The notes under the pieces: model-generated
Seen by the model: only the letters and a program-made list of their open reading frames with translations
What the model was told of the DNA's origin: nothing
Databases searched by the model: none
Source: Pseudevernia furfuracea
Taxonomy: Eukaryota; Ascomycota; Lecanoromycetes; Lecanorales; Parmeliaceae
Assembly (NCBI GenBank): GCA_022315425.1
Contig: JAIUPT010000042.1
Span: 2,294,001 to 2,358,000 of the forward strand
Reading direction: 5' to 3'
DNA: 64,000 nt
Part shown: in pieces, positions 10,475-20,704 of the stretch
Layout: every line of letters begins with the position of its first letter
Position numbering within the stretch: the stretch's first letter is position 1
Program-made: the position numbers and the translations under genes

Positions 10475-12353
10475 ATGACTGGTTGCGTTTGGTGGAGGAT
10501 TGGGTATGTTCTATTCATATGCTCTCTCCTGAGTCCTTCCTGTGCTGCCATTGCGCCGCCCCAGGCCTTACTCAACCTCCAAGCTCATACCAAGCATGAC
10601 CGACTCGGCGCTGTCGCCTCTGAGAACAGAGTATGCAGCCAGATAGGTATAGACCTGCTGGAAGCTGGCGGCAATGCTGCTGACGCTGTAGGTGCCTGAA
10701 CCTCTTCTACTTGGGCATAGCTGACAGCCGGGGCAGCTTGTAGGAACCACTCTGTGCGTTGGCGTGCTTGGTCAGAACCCCCCCCCCCCCCCAAATGCAC
10801 TGCGGCAGAGTTGAAAATACTCAGATTGCCATCATAGCGGACTAGGTGGCGGTGGCTTCGCCCTTGTTCGATCCGCCAATGGAAGCTATGAGTCCATTGA
10901 CTTCCGAGAGACTGCGCCTGCCGCAGCTTTCCGGGATATGTATAAAAACAATGTGCTTGGTTCGGTCTTTGGTGGTTTAGCAAGGTACCTTCACACTTCC
11001 AATCTTTCAGGGTTGTAGCTAATAGATGGCAGTGGAATCCCTGGCGAGATCAAAGGCCTCCACTACATCCATGGAAATTATGGCTCCCTCCCCTGGTCTA
11101 CCCTCCTTCAGCCGGCCATTAGTCTTGCACGGGATGGATTCATTGTCGGCAGCGACTTTGCAAAAGCCATGGCCCTTACCACTCAATATTACGGTTATGA
11201 CTTCCTTAGCAAAGACCCAACATGGTCGGAAGATTTTGCTCCAAATGGCACAAGAGTTGGAGCAGGCGATGTCATGACCCGAAAGCGCTATGCACATACT
11301 TTGGAAGCTATTGCGGTAGGGGGACCTGATGTATTCTATGAAGGCCCACTGGCCAAGGCTACAATCCGTGCATTACATAAAACCAATGGGTCCATGACCA
11401 TGGAAGACTTGGCAAAGTACGAAGTAGTGTCAAAGGCGCCGGTAAAGATGGATTATAAAGGCTTTCGCCTCCACGGCTGCGGTGCACCTGCTTCAGGTGC
11501 TGTAGCTTTGAGCGTAATGAAGGTCTTAGAGGGTTATGAAGACTTTGGACAAAGTCATACCATGAATCTGAGCACCCACAGATTGGATGAAGCTATAAGA
11601 TTTGGATACGGAAAGAGGACAAGCTTGGGAGATCCGGACTTTGTAGATGGAATTACCGCCCATGAAACCGAGATGCTCAATCAGACTTTCGCCAATGAAG
11701 TCAGGGCCAGAATATCCGACAAACACACGCTCAATGTCTCAGACTATGACCCAGATGGCTTCGAAAGCCATGAAAATCATGGAACTTCTCAAATTGTCAT
11801 TGCGGATGTATCTGGGATGGCTATATCCATGACCACCACGATCAACCTCTTCTTTGGCTCGGGGGTGATGGTACCAGAGACGGGAGTCATAATGAATGAT
11901 CAAATGGCAGACTTCTCTGTTCCCAATATCTCCAATATCTTCGGGTACTACCCTTCTCCAGCCAATTATGTCCGGCCGTTTAAGCGACCCATGTCATCCA
12001 TCACACCCATCATGGCTGAGTATGCCAATGGGACTTTGTTTGCTGTTCTTGGAGCTTCAGGTGGATCGCGTATCATCACCACTGTCATCCAGACTGCGCT
12101 CAACATCCTTGAGCGGAAGATGACAGTGCTTGAAGCATTAAAGCAGCCACGATTGCATGACCAACTACTCCCCAATCAAGTAACGTTTGAGTGGGATTAC
12201 GATAACTCGACTGTAGACTACATGATTGGAAGAAACCACAATGTTACCTGGGGTTCGGCTGGGTCATCGTCGCAGGCGATCAGGATCATCGACGGGCACT
12301 TTGAGTCAGCCGGAGAGCCACGGCAGGACGACTCCGCAGGGCTCACTGCTTGA
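10475..12353 (+). CDS. Gamma-glutamyltranspeptidase (secreted)
   Basis: Four exons: 10475-10691, 10744-10770, 10825-10984 and 11033-12353, with introns of 52, 54 and 48 bp. Phases agree throughout (1725 nt, 574 residues, the normal family length). An N-terminal signal peptide is followed by GNAADAVG, CHHSGLGGGGF and LASGIPGE, all conserved blocks of the large subunit. The autocatalytic processing site is HGT with the nucleophile at about Thr386; downstream lie the conserved NDQMADF and GASGGSRI segments of the small subunit. The enzyme cleaves the gamma-glutamyl bond of glutathione and conjugates outside the cell or in the vacuole. Intron 2 has a weak GTCAGA donor and a run of 15 C (10778-10792). 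Exon 2 is only 27 nt, so automated models will probably miss it and call the gene broken. Confidence 0.92.
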
Positions 12354-13532
12354 GCTCGACGAGGAAAACTGGCGGTCGTGTTTCAAAACCGTACATAGCC
12401 TTTCAGGCAAGCATAACAAGATAGCAAGGCATTCACATCCCTTGGAAAAAATACCCGCTCTGGCAAGCTGCCTATGACCGCGTATTTGATTCATTATAAA
12501 TGATCACGTTGTTTCATTACTTTCTGTTGAGGCTTCATTGGCCACCTGGTTCGTGTTTGCAATTTGGTCTTTGTTGCCAAACCTCTGGAACTTGATACTC
12601 TTTTATCGCAATTATATTGGACTCTGTTATAGATAATGAATTATACGCGTTGCATGTTCTTCTCCGGTGTCTCAACAGTCGCTGCCATCCTTTCCCCATA
12701 GAGTGTTCAAGAAGTATAATTCTCCTATCTGTGTTATACCCACAATACCTTTTCTTTCTCTTCGAAACCAGCCACACACCTAACTCACCAAGACCCAAAA
12801 CCTCCACCACATCCACCGCCCACGAAAAAATTCAGTACACGCATCGAAGACACCAAATCCAAGGAACCCGAATCCAATCATACAACCATTCAAAACTAAC
12901 ATCGTGGGTTTCTGCCACTTCTCCCCCTTCGAATGAGTCACTCCCGCCACCCCGTCCTAGTTCGCTTGTCCGCAGATGCGATAACCCATGCTGCAGAGTC
13001 CCGCTGGATAAAACAACTAATTGGGAAAATAGGGAATGACTTTCGCAATCGCTGCATGGCAAATGTATACTTTTATGGTGATGCGCTGGGCCTGTAGTCT
13101 CTTCTTTTAATATACTCGTGGGCGAGAATTTGGCAGCTTGGCTACAAGCCGATCTTAGAAAAGCTTGTGATGAGCAATGTACCTTATGCTATGTTTCGCT
13201 AGCACTTGATCTTGCTAACTGTGCGTGGGCTCGCGGTATAGATCGGAAAGTGAATGCTGGGTAGAACTTCACCTTCCGTTGTACTATTGTGCCCTGACTC
13301 TGCCAGCGCTTTGACATGTGATAAACCAACAGGCTCTGGAAAGCTGTACCGGCGGCGAGTTGAGGTACAAACTTTGTTACGATTTTTCCTCTACGAAGGC
13401 ATTCCCGTTGAGCAACCACTTAATCCTCTCTAATCAATCCGTAAACCTTCTACACATCTACCCCAAGCCCCACCTCACCCTCAGCGTCCCATCAGTTCAG
13501 AGTCATACCGCCAAAGCACTCATCAAGACGCG
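12354..13532. other. Intergenic, nothing recognised
   Basis: Open frames at 12617-13039 (plus, TTG start) and 13318-13788 (plus, GTG start) lack motifs and true starts. The 3' end of ggt and pyrimidine-rich sequence before 13533 are all I can describe. Confidence 0.4.
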
Positions 13533-13815
13533 ATGCAGGCGTCAAGCTCCTCCCCTCAGAAGTCAGCAGCACCAGCCAAAAAGCAGCAACCGATCTCAAC
13601 CTTGTTCCCACCACCCTCCACCAACACCACAACACATCGTCCCCAGCAAGTCTCCCAAGCGCAAAACGCCCCCCACAAACGCAGACAACGCAGCCAATGA
13701 CGAAAATTCCTCAGCGACCCCCCAGTCGCTCAAAGTAGCCCGGCCAGTCCGTCTCCGGCAACCAAAGCAGCGCTACTGGACCGCTTGACCAGAAACGACG
13801 ACGACGACAACTTCT
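13533..13815 (+). pseudogene. N-terminal fragment with PIP-box-like motif
   Basis: From the ATG at 13533 the frame encodes a Ser/Gln/Pro-rich N-terminus with KKQQPISTLF. That matches the loose pattern Q-x-x-I-x-x-L-F of PCNA-interacting peptides. Natural-looking sequence then jumps twice between frames (PSKSPKRKTPPTNAD, then SPASPSPATKAALLDRL), which suggests two small indels. It ends without a folded domain where the exchanger fragment begins. Many DNA-repair proteins start this way, but the parent gene cannot be named. It could be a real N-terminal exon cut off by a rearrangement. Confidence 0.3.
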
Positions 13816-13821
13816 CCATAG

Positions 13822-14268
13822 ACGGCCGACGAGATGGTCAGCATTTTCAAGGCCTTCGGGATTATCTGGAACATTTCCGAAGCGATTATCGGCTTGACTG
13901 TCTTCGCCATTGGCAATTCCCTCGACGACCTTGCCGCTAACATCTCCGTGGCCTAGCACGGGCATCCAGTCATGGCTCTTTCGGCGTGCTTTGGTGGACC
14001 TCTCCTAAATATTTTAATTGACATCGGCATCAGCGGGCTGTACATCTTCGCCAAAGGCTTAAAAACGAAACATCAGATCGTCGAAATTGACCTACATTCC
14101 AGTCAAACACTCTTCATCACGGCTGGGACAGTCATCGTCATATTGGTCGCAACTCTCGCTATGATGCTGTGGACACGGTGGAAAAGGCACAATCTGTCGG
14201 CCTAGTTCTGATCGCCATTGTGGCTTATTGGAACGATTGCGAATTTGGTTCTCAGAGTCGAAACTTGA
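13822..14268 (+). pseudogene. C-terminal fragment of a sodium/calcium exchanger
   Basis: The second exchanger repeat is easy to read: GLTVFAIGNSLDDLAANI, then VMALSACFGGPLLNIL, which are the alpha-repeat signature motifs of NCX-type cation/calcium exchangers, followed by membrane segments. The first half of the protein is absent. A TAG stop sits in frame at 13954-13956, between the two signature motifs. After position 14205 the frame shifts twice before a matching C-terminal end (TIANLVLRV, stop at 14266). The Gly-Asn-Ser-x-x-Asp ion-binding core is present, but the fragment cannot make a working transporter. The Asp-Asp after Ser is unusual where Gly-Asp is common. Confidence 0.8.
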
Positions 14269-14591
14269 GGGCGTCTCATGAATATTTGTCTACGGTTACC
14301 GTGACTTTGGAGTTCTTACATGCTGTCATAGGAAAGTGATCGGCGATTCCTGTTTAATTCCCAGGCCTTTGATTGGCTGAAGGACTGACATGAGGTATCA
14401 CAATCCGCGATGTAGTCCACGGATGATACGTAGACCCCCGAAGCCTCTCCAGACGGTCAGAACGACCAGGCAAGAGAAACCACCACTGTCTTCTTATGAC
14501 TACACAGGCCAGAATGTAGGGGGCCTTGCCCCGTAGACTCCTTCTGATCGGGGATCGTTTGCTCCCTCTGGAGCTCCTTTGCCTGCTCGCT

Positions 14592-14890
14592 GCAGAACTT
14601 CGTGATCTTCACGCCGTAGAATTTTCTTGCCTGCTTCCCAGTAGAATTTCCGCGCCCCACACACAGGTGGACTTCCTTAAATCTACTCCCTCGTAGGACT
14701 TCCTTGCCCACGTCACTGTAGGACTTCTTTGCCTTCTACACTAGAGGACTTCTCTCTCTGACTATCTGGCATGAAGCACTTCCTTGTACCCTGGAGGACT
14801 TCTGTGCCTACGTCATCGTAGGGCTTCCATACCTAGATAGCTGTAGTGTTTCAGCGCCTGTCCGATGCAGGGCTCCCGTTGCCGACGTGC
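14592..14890. repeat. Degenerate 25-bp minisatellite
   Basis: About twelve head-to-tail copies of a unit close to GTAGGACTTCCTTGCC plus a variable tail. Unit starts can be placed at 14592, 14616, 14641, 14667, 14693, 14718, 14744, 14773, 14793, 14818, 14843 and 14868, so the spacing is 24-26 bp almost throughout. Copies differ at many positions, so the array is old. The period is not a multiple of three, so it is unlikely to be coding. Confidence 0.8.
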
Positions 14891-15682
14891 TCATTGAAGA
14901 GGTTGTACATTTGCTTCCTTGTAGCAGGCCCATAATATTTTCATAACGACCCTTGCATCAGGATCACTATGTCTTCATGACTGCCTGTCTCGCCAGCAAG
15001 GCGGATGGGTATTCGAGGTTCGTCGTGATGGTATTTTGTAATAAGTGTATGCGGAAGACATGGGCTGACCATGCTCAGAACCGGTAGCTAGACCCTCGGA
15101 TCCTTGGACGTGCTTTGTAGGAAACATGAATTGCTCAGCTATAGCAGAACATTCATCGCTCTGTCTCTTTCTTGACATATAGAGAGAAAGAAAAAGAGAT
15201 TTGGCAAGTTTGGGTGGAGGTGCATACCGCTAGTTGGGACAGCAGAGGCAGGGATGCCAAGCCTACCTTAGCGCCATCAGCTGGCTGAGGCTGTCAACAG
15301 TCGAGAAGCTCAACCATGCATATCCAGTAGCTAAGGTACCTTACCTTACTCTCACTGGTCCAGTAACATCTGCAACCTATGAATTCGCTGTCTCCCTTGG
15401 CTGACATTGGACTATACAACACTACCATACAATCATCTACTTTAATAGCCGTTTGGCCTCTTCGAATCACCTGCACATCTCGTCTCATCTCATTCGCTCG
15501 TCTTGCCATTCTTATGCGCCGCCAGCAGCACCTACTTGAGCTGCCAAGAAATCATTGATACCATGCAATCAACGGCAGTCGCTCTCATTCACCTATATCT
15601 TTCTCAATCCTGACACCATTCCACCCCGCCCTAGAGCTCGCCTAGCGCATCGTCCAACGCGCATCTCTCCGCATCTCCCACC
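14891..15682. other. Upstream region of the 873-residue protein gene
   Basis: No exon found. The 150 bp before 15683 are pyrimidine-rich (CT-rich), a common feature of strong fungal promoters and leaders. A minus-strand frame at 14975-15178 looks like chance. Confidence 0.4.
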
Positions 15683-18304
15683 ATGCCTTCAAAAACAAGA
15701 GACAAAGAAAGGGAGAAGGATCCAGATACACTAAGATCAAAAGACAAGTCGAGACATAAATCTAAACGATCATCCCGCAAAGTCGACAAAGCTTTTACTC
15801 CACCAGAGCGCAGGTCTGCCAACACATCACCAGCTCCCAAGCCAAGGAGAGCATCAATGCCTGTCCCAGTGCTGGAAAGACGCCCTACAACAGACTCGCC
15901 CCTTGCAAGTAAAACAAGCTTAGCATACCCATCATTCTCCAAGGCACACAGTAAAGAGGCAGTTGGCACCAGGGAAAATGCTGTCAACCCCAGGGCGAGC
16001 TACTACACTCCAGATCCTACCGACCTGGACCGAGGACAGGGTTCGGAAGCCGAAGCGAAACTCAACGATACCACAAACCTGCCTCCTCCGCCTCGGGCGC
16101 CTCCAAGTCCGCCTGAGACGACGATGGATCAGAAGGTCACAATGGACAAGCTCAAGGGTGATACTGTCAAGAAGGAGCGTAAGAGTACCGATCTACAAAA
16201 GCATGCGGATGATTGGAAGAAAAGACTTGGGCGGAAAGACTCAAGCGTCAGTGAACGAGAAAAGGAACGGCCACCACATCCCTCCAGATCAAGGACCAGC
16301 ATGCGGGAGTCTGGTAAGGAGGAGGGCAAACCTACAAAGTCTGCGAAGAGCTCAAAGCCTAGCACACCTTCGAAACTCAGACCAAAGGTCGCGACAGTCG
16401 AGGACTCAGCATCAGCCACGAGCCTCGGTAGGTCAGTATCTACTCAGTCATCAATCGTCAGGAGCGAGACAAGCAAGGGCTCAACCAATGACTCGGACGC
16501 AACATCAGTCGCGCCGAACCAAATAAAAGTACAACGACCAATCACGCCCTACGCAGATCGTGATTCATCTCCAGCCACTGACCCCGACTCCTCACCTAGA
16601 AAACCGACAATCGCGGAGCCGCAATTCCCTCCTAGCAGAAAAGAGACGCCTGCTCTCTCCACACCCAACGATTACGGGGTCGGGAGCGCATTGGGAGAAT
16701 CGCCAATGCCACCTCCGCCCCCTCCAACTCTCGAACTTCCAATGCCAAGAGTTGACTATCTGATGCAAAATGGAGGTTTGCCGCAAACTGTGCCCAGAAG
16801 TCTCCTTGGTGCCGGGCTGCCCACGCAGACACCGCTTCCAGCTCCTGCAGTAATTGCGCAGGCTGAAAAGTTCTTTGGTCCTCTAAGCAAAATACTAGAG
16901 GACTATACCCAAGTCATATCCCGTAACGGATCTTTAGCTGTGGCTACCGGATATCGCTCTGTTGCTCGACGGCTTCTTGATCGGTTAGAAGCTGTCTTTG
17001 CAAGAGATATCTCATCGGAGACTTGCACCTGCATACTATGTCAGATGTCCCCACTCTCCGAAGTCGAATATGAGGACAAGCGAGGTGTTAGCTGGGGCGA
17101 AATCTTGGAGTACGTATGCGGAAGGCAGGAATTACCACAATGGCCTGCTTTCGTGATGGATTTTACACAAGCTGGTCTGGGAATCTCTGCTCCTGACCAT
17201 GATCCTCCAATGCAGAAGCTGGATGTGGATGTTCCTGAAGAATTCCGAGACCATTACATTCGACAGTCAAAGAAGACCAAAATGTCTGTAGACCGATGGC
17301 TTGACAGTCAACCACAACAACCATCCAGCCCTCCGCAAGATGTCGACGATGAAACCTTGACGTTCGCTATGTTGACTCGCCTGGAGCCTGAGCAACGACC
17401 TATTTTCTCGTCTTTGGCTGGAGTGCAGCCAAGCAGACCACCTTCAACAGCGCCATCCGCGGTAGGAGCATTAACCTGTCCCGAGTCAGATTTATTGCAA
17501 AAGACTGCGCTTGCCATTCAACGCCTGTACCGTTTATCGAAACCTCCACGGGATCCCGAATCCGCTATGTATCTCTTGAATAACCCAGCACTACACAATG
17601 TCCTTGCCACACTAGCTGCTATCAGTGATCCTGAATGGGACATTCTCACTTCTGGCCGCTTCGATGGCTTTCTCCGAAGCGGCGCCGATGATCATCCTGT
17701 CACTACTGCTCCTGCTCCACCTCCTTCCCGTGGTGCATCTCGCGGCTCTTACACAGTACCTCCCATGACCACTCCTTCAATGGCTCCCTCCAGAGGACCT
17801 GCACCTTTCTCTCGTGGCCCAACGCCCGCCCCTGCAACTGCCGGTGCTCCCGTTGCTCTCGACGAAGAGACCGAGATTGCTGTCCTTGCCGAAGTCGAGC
17901 GCGAGATATTTGGCTCGATGGACCAGCTTGAAGCCGCATTCGAAGCTCTACACAATAAGGCTGAAGCTGTCCGTCAGGCTCTTCGAGAGCGCGGGGCAGG
18001 CCTCGCTCAAGCGAATCAAAGAAGGAGGGGGATCTACGATATGGATTCGATGATGGGCACTCCGGCTAGTTGCATGGGTGAAGGGCACAAGGCATGGGAG
18101 AGCGAAACGGATGATTGGCTTGATGATGGAATGTCGGAAATCGCACCTGATGACTCGGCGTCGAACGTCAGTTCGAGCAGGCATAGGAGGCACAAGAGGC
18201 GGACTGAGAGGAGGACACCGGCGCCGGTGGAGGAGGAAGAAGAAGAAGAAGAGGAGGAGGAAGGAAAAAATAACGTCGGTAGCAAAGCTGGCAGGTGGAG
18301 GTGA
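15683..18304 (+). CDS. Large conserved disordered protein with one folded core
   Basis: A single uninterrupted 873-codon frame with a good start context. Residues 1-380 are Ser/Pro/Lys-rich and disordered. A conserved-looking core follows at about 390-510 (AEKFFGPLSKILEDYTQ, ATGYRSVARRLLDRLEAVF, then a CTCILC cysteine pair), and a second helical segment at about 600-670. The tail has an acidic run of about eleven Glu encoded by GAG/GAA repeats (about 18227-18263). From memory, ascomycete homologues of this core have been labelled 5-methylcytosine G/T mismatch DNA glycosylase. I see no glycosylase motif that supports that name, so the function should be treated as unknown. The two cysteines could bind metal with a partner. 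Confidence 0.85.
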   Translation: MPSKTRDKEREKDPDTLRSKDKSRHKSKRSSRKVDKAFTPPERRSANTSPAPKPRRASMPVPVLERRPTTDSPLASKTSLAYPSFSKAHSKEAVGTRENAVNPRASYYTPDPTDLDRGQGSEAEAKLNDTTNLPPPPRAPPSPPETTMDQKVTMDKLKGDTVKKERKSTDLQKHADDWKKRLGRKDSSVSEREKERPPHPSRSRTSMRESGKEEGKPTKSAKSSKPSTPSKLRPKVATVEDSASATSLGRSVSTQSSIVRSETSKGSTNDSDATSVAPNQIKVQRPITPYADRDSSPATDPDSSPRKPTIAEPQFPPSRKETPALSTPNDYGVGSALGESPMPPPPPPTLELPMPRVDYLMQNGGLPQTVPRSLLGAGLPTQTPLPAPAVIAQAEKFFGPLSKILEDYTQVISRNGSLAVATGYRSVARRLLDRLEAVFARDISSETCTCILCQMSPLSEVEYEDKRGVSWGEILEYVCGRQELPQWPAFVMDFTQAGLGISAPDHDPPMQKLDVDVPEEFRDHYIRQSKKTKMSVDRWLDSQPQQPSSPPQDVDDETLTFAMLTRLEPEQRPIFSSLAGVQPSRPPSTAPSAVGALTCPESDLLQKTALAIQRLYRLSKPPRDPESAMYLLNNPALHNVLATLAAISDPEWDILTSGRFDGFLRSGADDHPVTTAPAPPPSRGASRGSYTVPPMTTPSMAPSRGPAPFSRGPTPAPATAGAPVALDEETEIAVLAEVEREIFGSMDQLEAAFEALHNKAEAVRQALRERGAGLAQANQRRRGIYDMDSMMGTPASCMGEGHKAWESETDDWLDDGMSEIAPDDSASNVSSSRHRRHKRRTERRTPAPVEEEEEEEEEEEGKNNVGSKAGRWR

Positions 18305-18845
18305 TGTGACCTCGAGGTGCAAATCCAACGCGACTGCTTGGCGCCAGGGGCATACGGGGAGCATGGTATCGGACATGGATAATGATACTACGCATTGCGC
18401 GGATTAAACGAATATGAGGCTGGTCGATATCATCTTGGCGTTTGATTCTTGGGGTTTCAGACATAGTGGTATTATCAAGAGCACACTATTGCTTTCTTGA
18501 CATGTATTAATGTGTTCGCTTCGAGATCATCGACCCAGCTCCCATTCCACAGACTCTCATCAAGGACAATAAGCCTACTGACGACTCCCAGAATGCTAGA
18601 TCAGATGACTATTAATCTAACGCGCATATAGAGACCCGCGCTTCAACGAGCGTCTATACATCGTCGTTGGGGGGAAGTGCATTCAGCCGCCAACATGCGG
18701 TCTACTCGTTTCTCAAGACGCAAAAATCCATGGGATTGGTGCCCGCATATGCTATTTCATCTTCTCCATTCTGCCTTTCTCAAATTTCTCAGCCGGTTTG
18801 CCAGACACGTGCTACATTGCTCCTTTCCATCCAACGCCTGCTTCA
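18305..18845. other. Intergenic between two plus-strand genes
   Basis: No exon supported. It contains the terminator of the upstream gene and the promoter of the secreted protein gene; frames starting at 18667 and 18798 use no proper ATG or overlap the real start at 18846. Confidence 0.45.
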
Positions 18846-20436
18846 ATGTTTCCCCTTTCCAAGCCGCTTTCCGGCGTCCTACTAACCTCCCTCTTCACAG
18901 CTAGCATGATACTGACACCTTTCGCCACCACATCTCTCAACGACCCCAATCCCCACGGTCTCCTCCTTCCAACGGCAAACGACACTACAACTCTACCCGG
19001 TTCCGAACCCCCTGATACAGCATGGTACCCATACGCCTCGTCCTTATCCTTCTCCACAAGCTCCATCACACCACCACCACCACCCTCGGACAATACCATT
19101 CCGTCCCCCAACACCTCATCCTCGCTAACAGCTGCCAAATTTGTATGTGACGGCGTCCGCTACGGCCGCAACCTCCGCATCGCCAGCTGCCTCGAAGCCT
19201 ACAACCGCATGGACAACAGCCCCGTGCCCAAGACCTACGGCGAGCGCGACGCCCAAGCCCCCGGCTCCATGGCCTGGGACGCCAACTTACCGCTTCGGAT
19301 TCTCAGCTGTTCGTCCCCCTCCCCTCTCCTCCTCCACCATCCCATGAACAAAAACCCCTCCCCCCCCCCCCCTTACCATATATATCCATCCTCTTACTCC
19401 ACTCCACCAATTCTCCCCAAGGCCCCCGATATAAGAGAACATCCCCCCCCACCCCCTTCCCCCGACGGGCTAACCCCGCCCCCACGACACACAGCCGACG
19501 CCCTCTGCGCCCTCGACATCTCCCACTCCCCCGCCTCCCCCTCCGACACCATCGCCCCCGCCCTCCTCAAAGCCCACGCCCGCTCCCTCCTCGCCATCTG
19601 CGTCCAGGGCTCCCCCTCCCTCGGCGGCGTCGCCTCCAACCTCGGCGACGCCGGCAACCTCGCCCTCCGCGTCACCCCCTACCGGCCGCGGGTGCACTGC
19701 TTCGGGCCCGGGACCGGCCCGCCGTGGGAGACGTGTCGCGACGTTCTCGATGCGATGCCGGTGCGGGGGGTCAAGGAGAGGTTCGGGCCCGTGGAGGATG
19801 TACGGGCGGAGGTGGTGGTGCCGTGGACTAGGACGACAAGGGTGAGGAGGTGTGCTATTGTATGTTGCTTTCTTTTTCTTTTTCTTTTTCTTTTTTCTTT
19901 TTTCTTTTTTCTCCTTTCTCTTTTCGGTTTTGGGGGGTTGGTGAGGTTCTGCTTCGTTTTTCGGGGGTTGGGGAGTTTGAGTGGCGGGATTTGGTGGGGA
20001 GGGATGGTTGGGTTATTTGTATACGGAAAGGAAAGGAAAGGAAGGGAAGGAAAGGAATGAAAGGGGAAAAAGAGGCTGACGACATCTGTTGTCGATTGTC
20101 GGAAACAGACAATAGATACCGAGTCCGAGCCGGACATCAGTGATTTCTACAAGTTGTGGGCGGCGGCGAACGCGGTGGATACGCTGTGCGTTACCAAGGG
20201 AAAAGCGGGGATGGCGGTCGGGAACGGTGAGTCTGCCTGGGCTTTTCTTTTTCCCTCCCCCCCCCCTTTTTCTTTGTCATGGTTGGGAAGGAAGAACGCG
20301 GGCTGATGGATGGTTGTGGGGGGGTGGGACAGGCCTGTCTGGCAATCTTGTCGTTGGGCTTAAGGATTTGCAGTTGGAGCCTGGGATGCTGAATGCGTCG
20401 ACGAGGGGTGTCGGAGAGCTGGATGCGATGTCGTGA
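18846..20436 (+). CDS. Secreted protein of a common uncharacterised fungal family
   Basis: Four exons: 18846-19308, 19495-19859, 20109-20226 and 20333-20436. All phases agree (1050 nt, 349 residues). The first ATG gives a signal peptide. Then come the family blocks: a Cys-containing FVCDGVRYGRNL segment, LPLRILS|SDALCALDI across intron 1, a GGVASNLGDAGNL segment with a conserved Cys region, and LWAAANAVDTLCV near the end. From memory, many ascomycetes have such secreted proteins with these blocks; no activity is known to me. The introns are long and odd: intron 1 (186 bp) is almost all pyrimidine with a 13-C run, and intron 2 (249 bp) begins with T-rich repeats and later turns purine-rich. 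Donors and acceptors still fit. Confidence 0.75.
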
Positions 20437-20444
20437 GGGCTTAA

Positions 20445-20474
<30 letters not shown>
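20445..20474. repeat. 30-nt guanine homopolymer
   Basis: Thirty consecutive G on the plus strand, nine bases after the stop codon of the secreted protein gene and about 230 bp before the end of the convergent mannanase gene. The length may be unstable or an assembly approximation. Confidence 0.9.
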
Positions 20475-20475
<1 letters not shown>

Positions 20476-20704
20476 GATGGAAGGGATGAAAGGAACCTTT
20501 GAAGCCAGGGGAGCCAAGTAAGGTTCGAAAGTGCAATTCGATCTGTAAATATGAATTTCGTGGGACTGCTCACCAGCGGATCATGATAGCAGCGCACAAG
20601 GAAGAAAAGATAAGATAAGGAGGGGAAAACATATACAATAAGTCCAAAAACAAGCTCGTCATCGCCACAAAAACACGGTGGGGTTGTCCATTGAATTACA
20701 ACCA

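Noticed and set aside
11169..12353. Treating the transpeptidase as two separate broken genes
   Set aside because: Four exons with matching phases give a normal-length enzyme, so no break is needed.
15683..18304. Naming the 873-residue protein a DNA glycosylase
   Set aside because: That label comes from remembered annotations of homologues; no helix-hairpin-helix, catalytic Asp or other glycosylase motif is visible.
18812..19138. Minus-strand frames inside the secreted protein gene
   Set aside because: They are shadows of the plus-strand exons and pyrimidine-rich introns.
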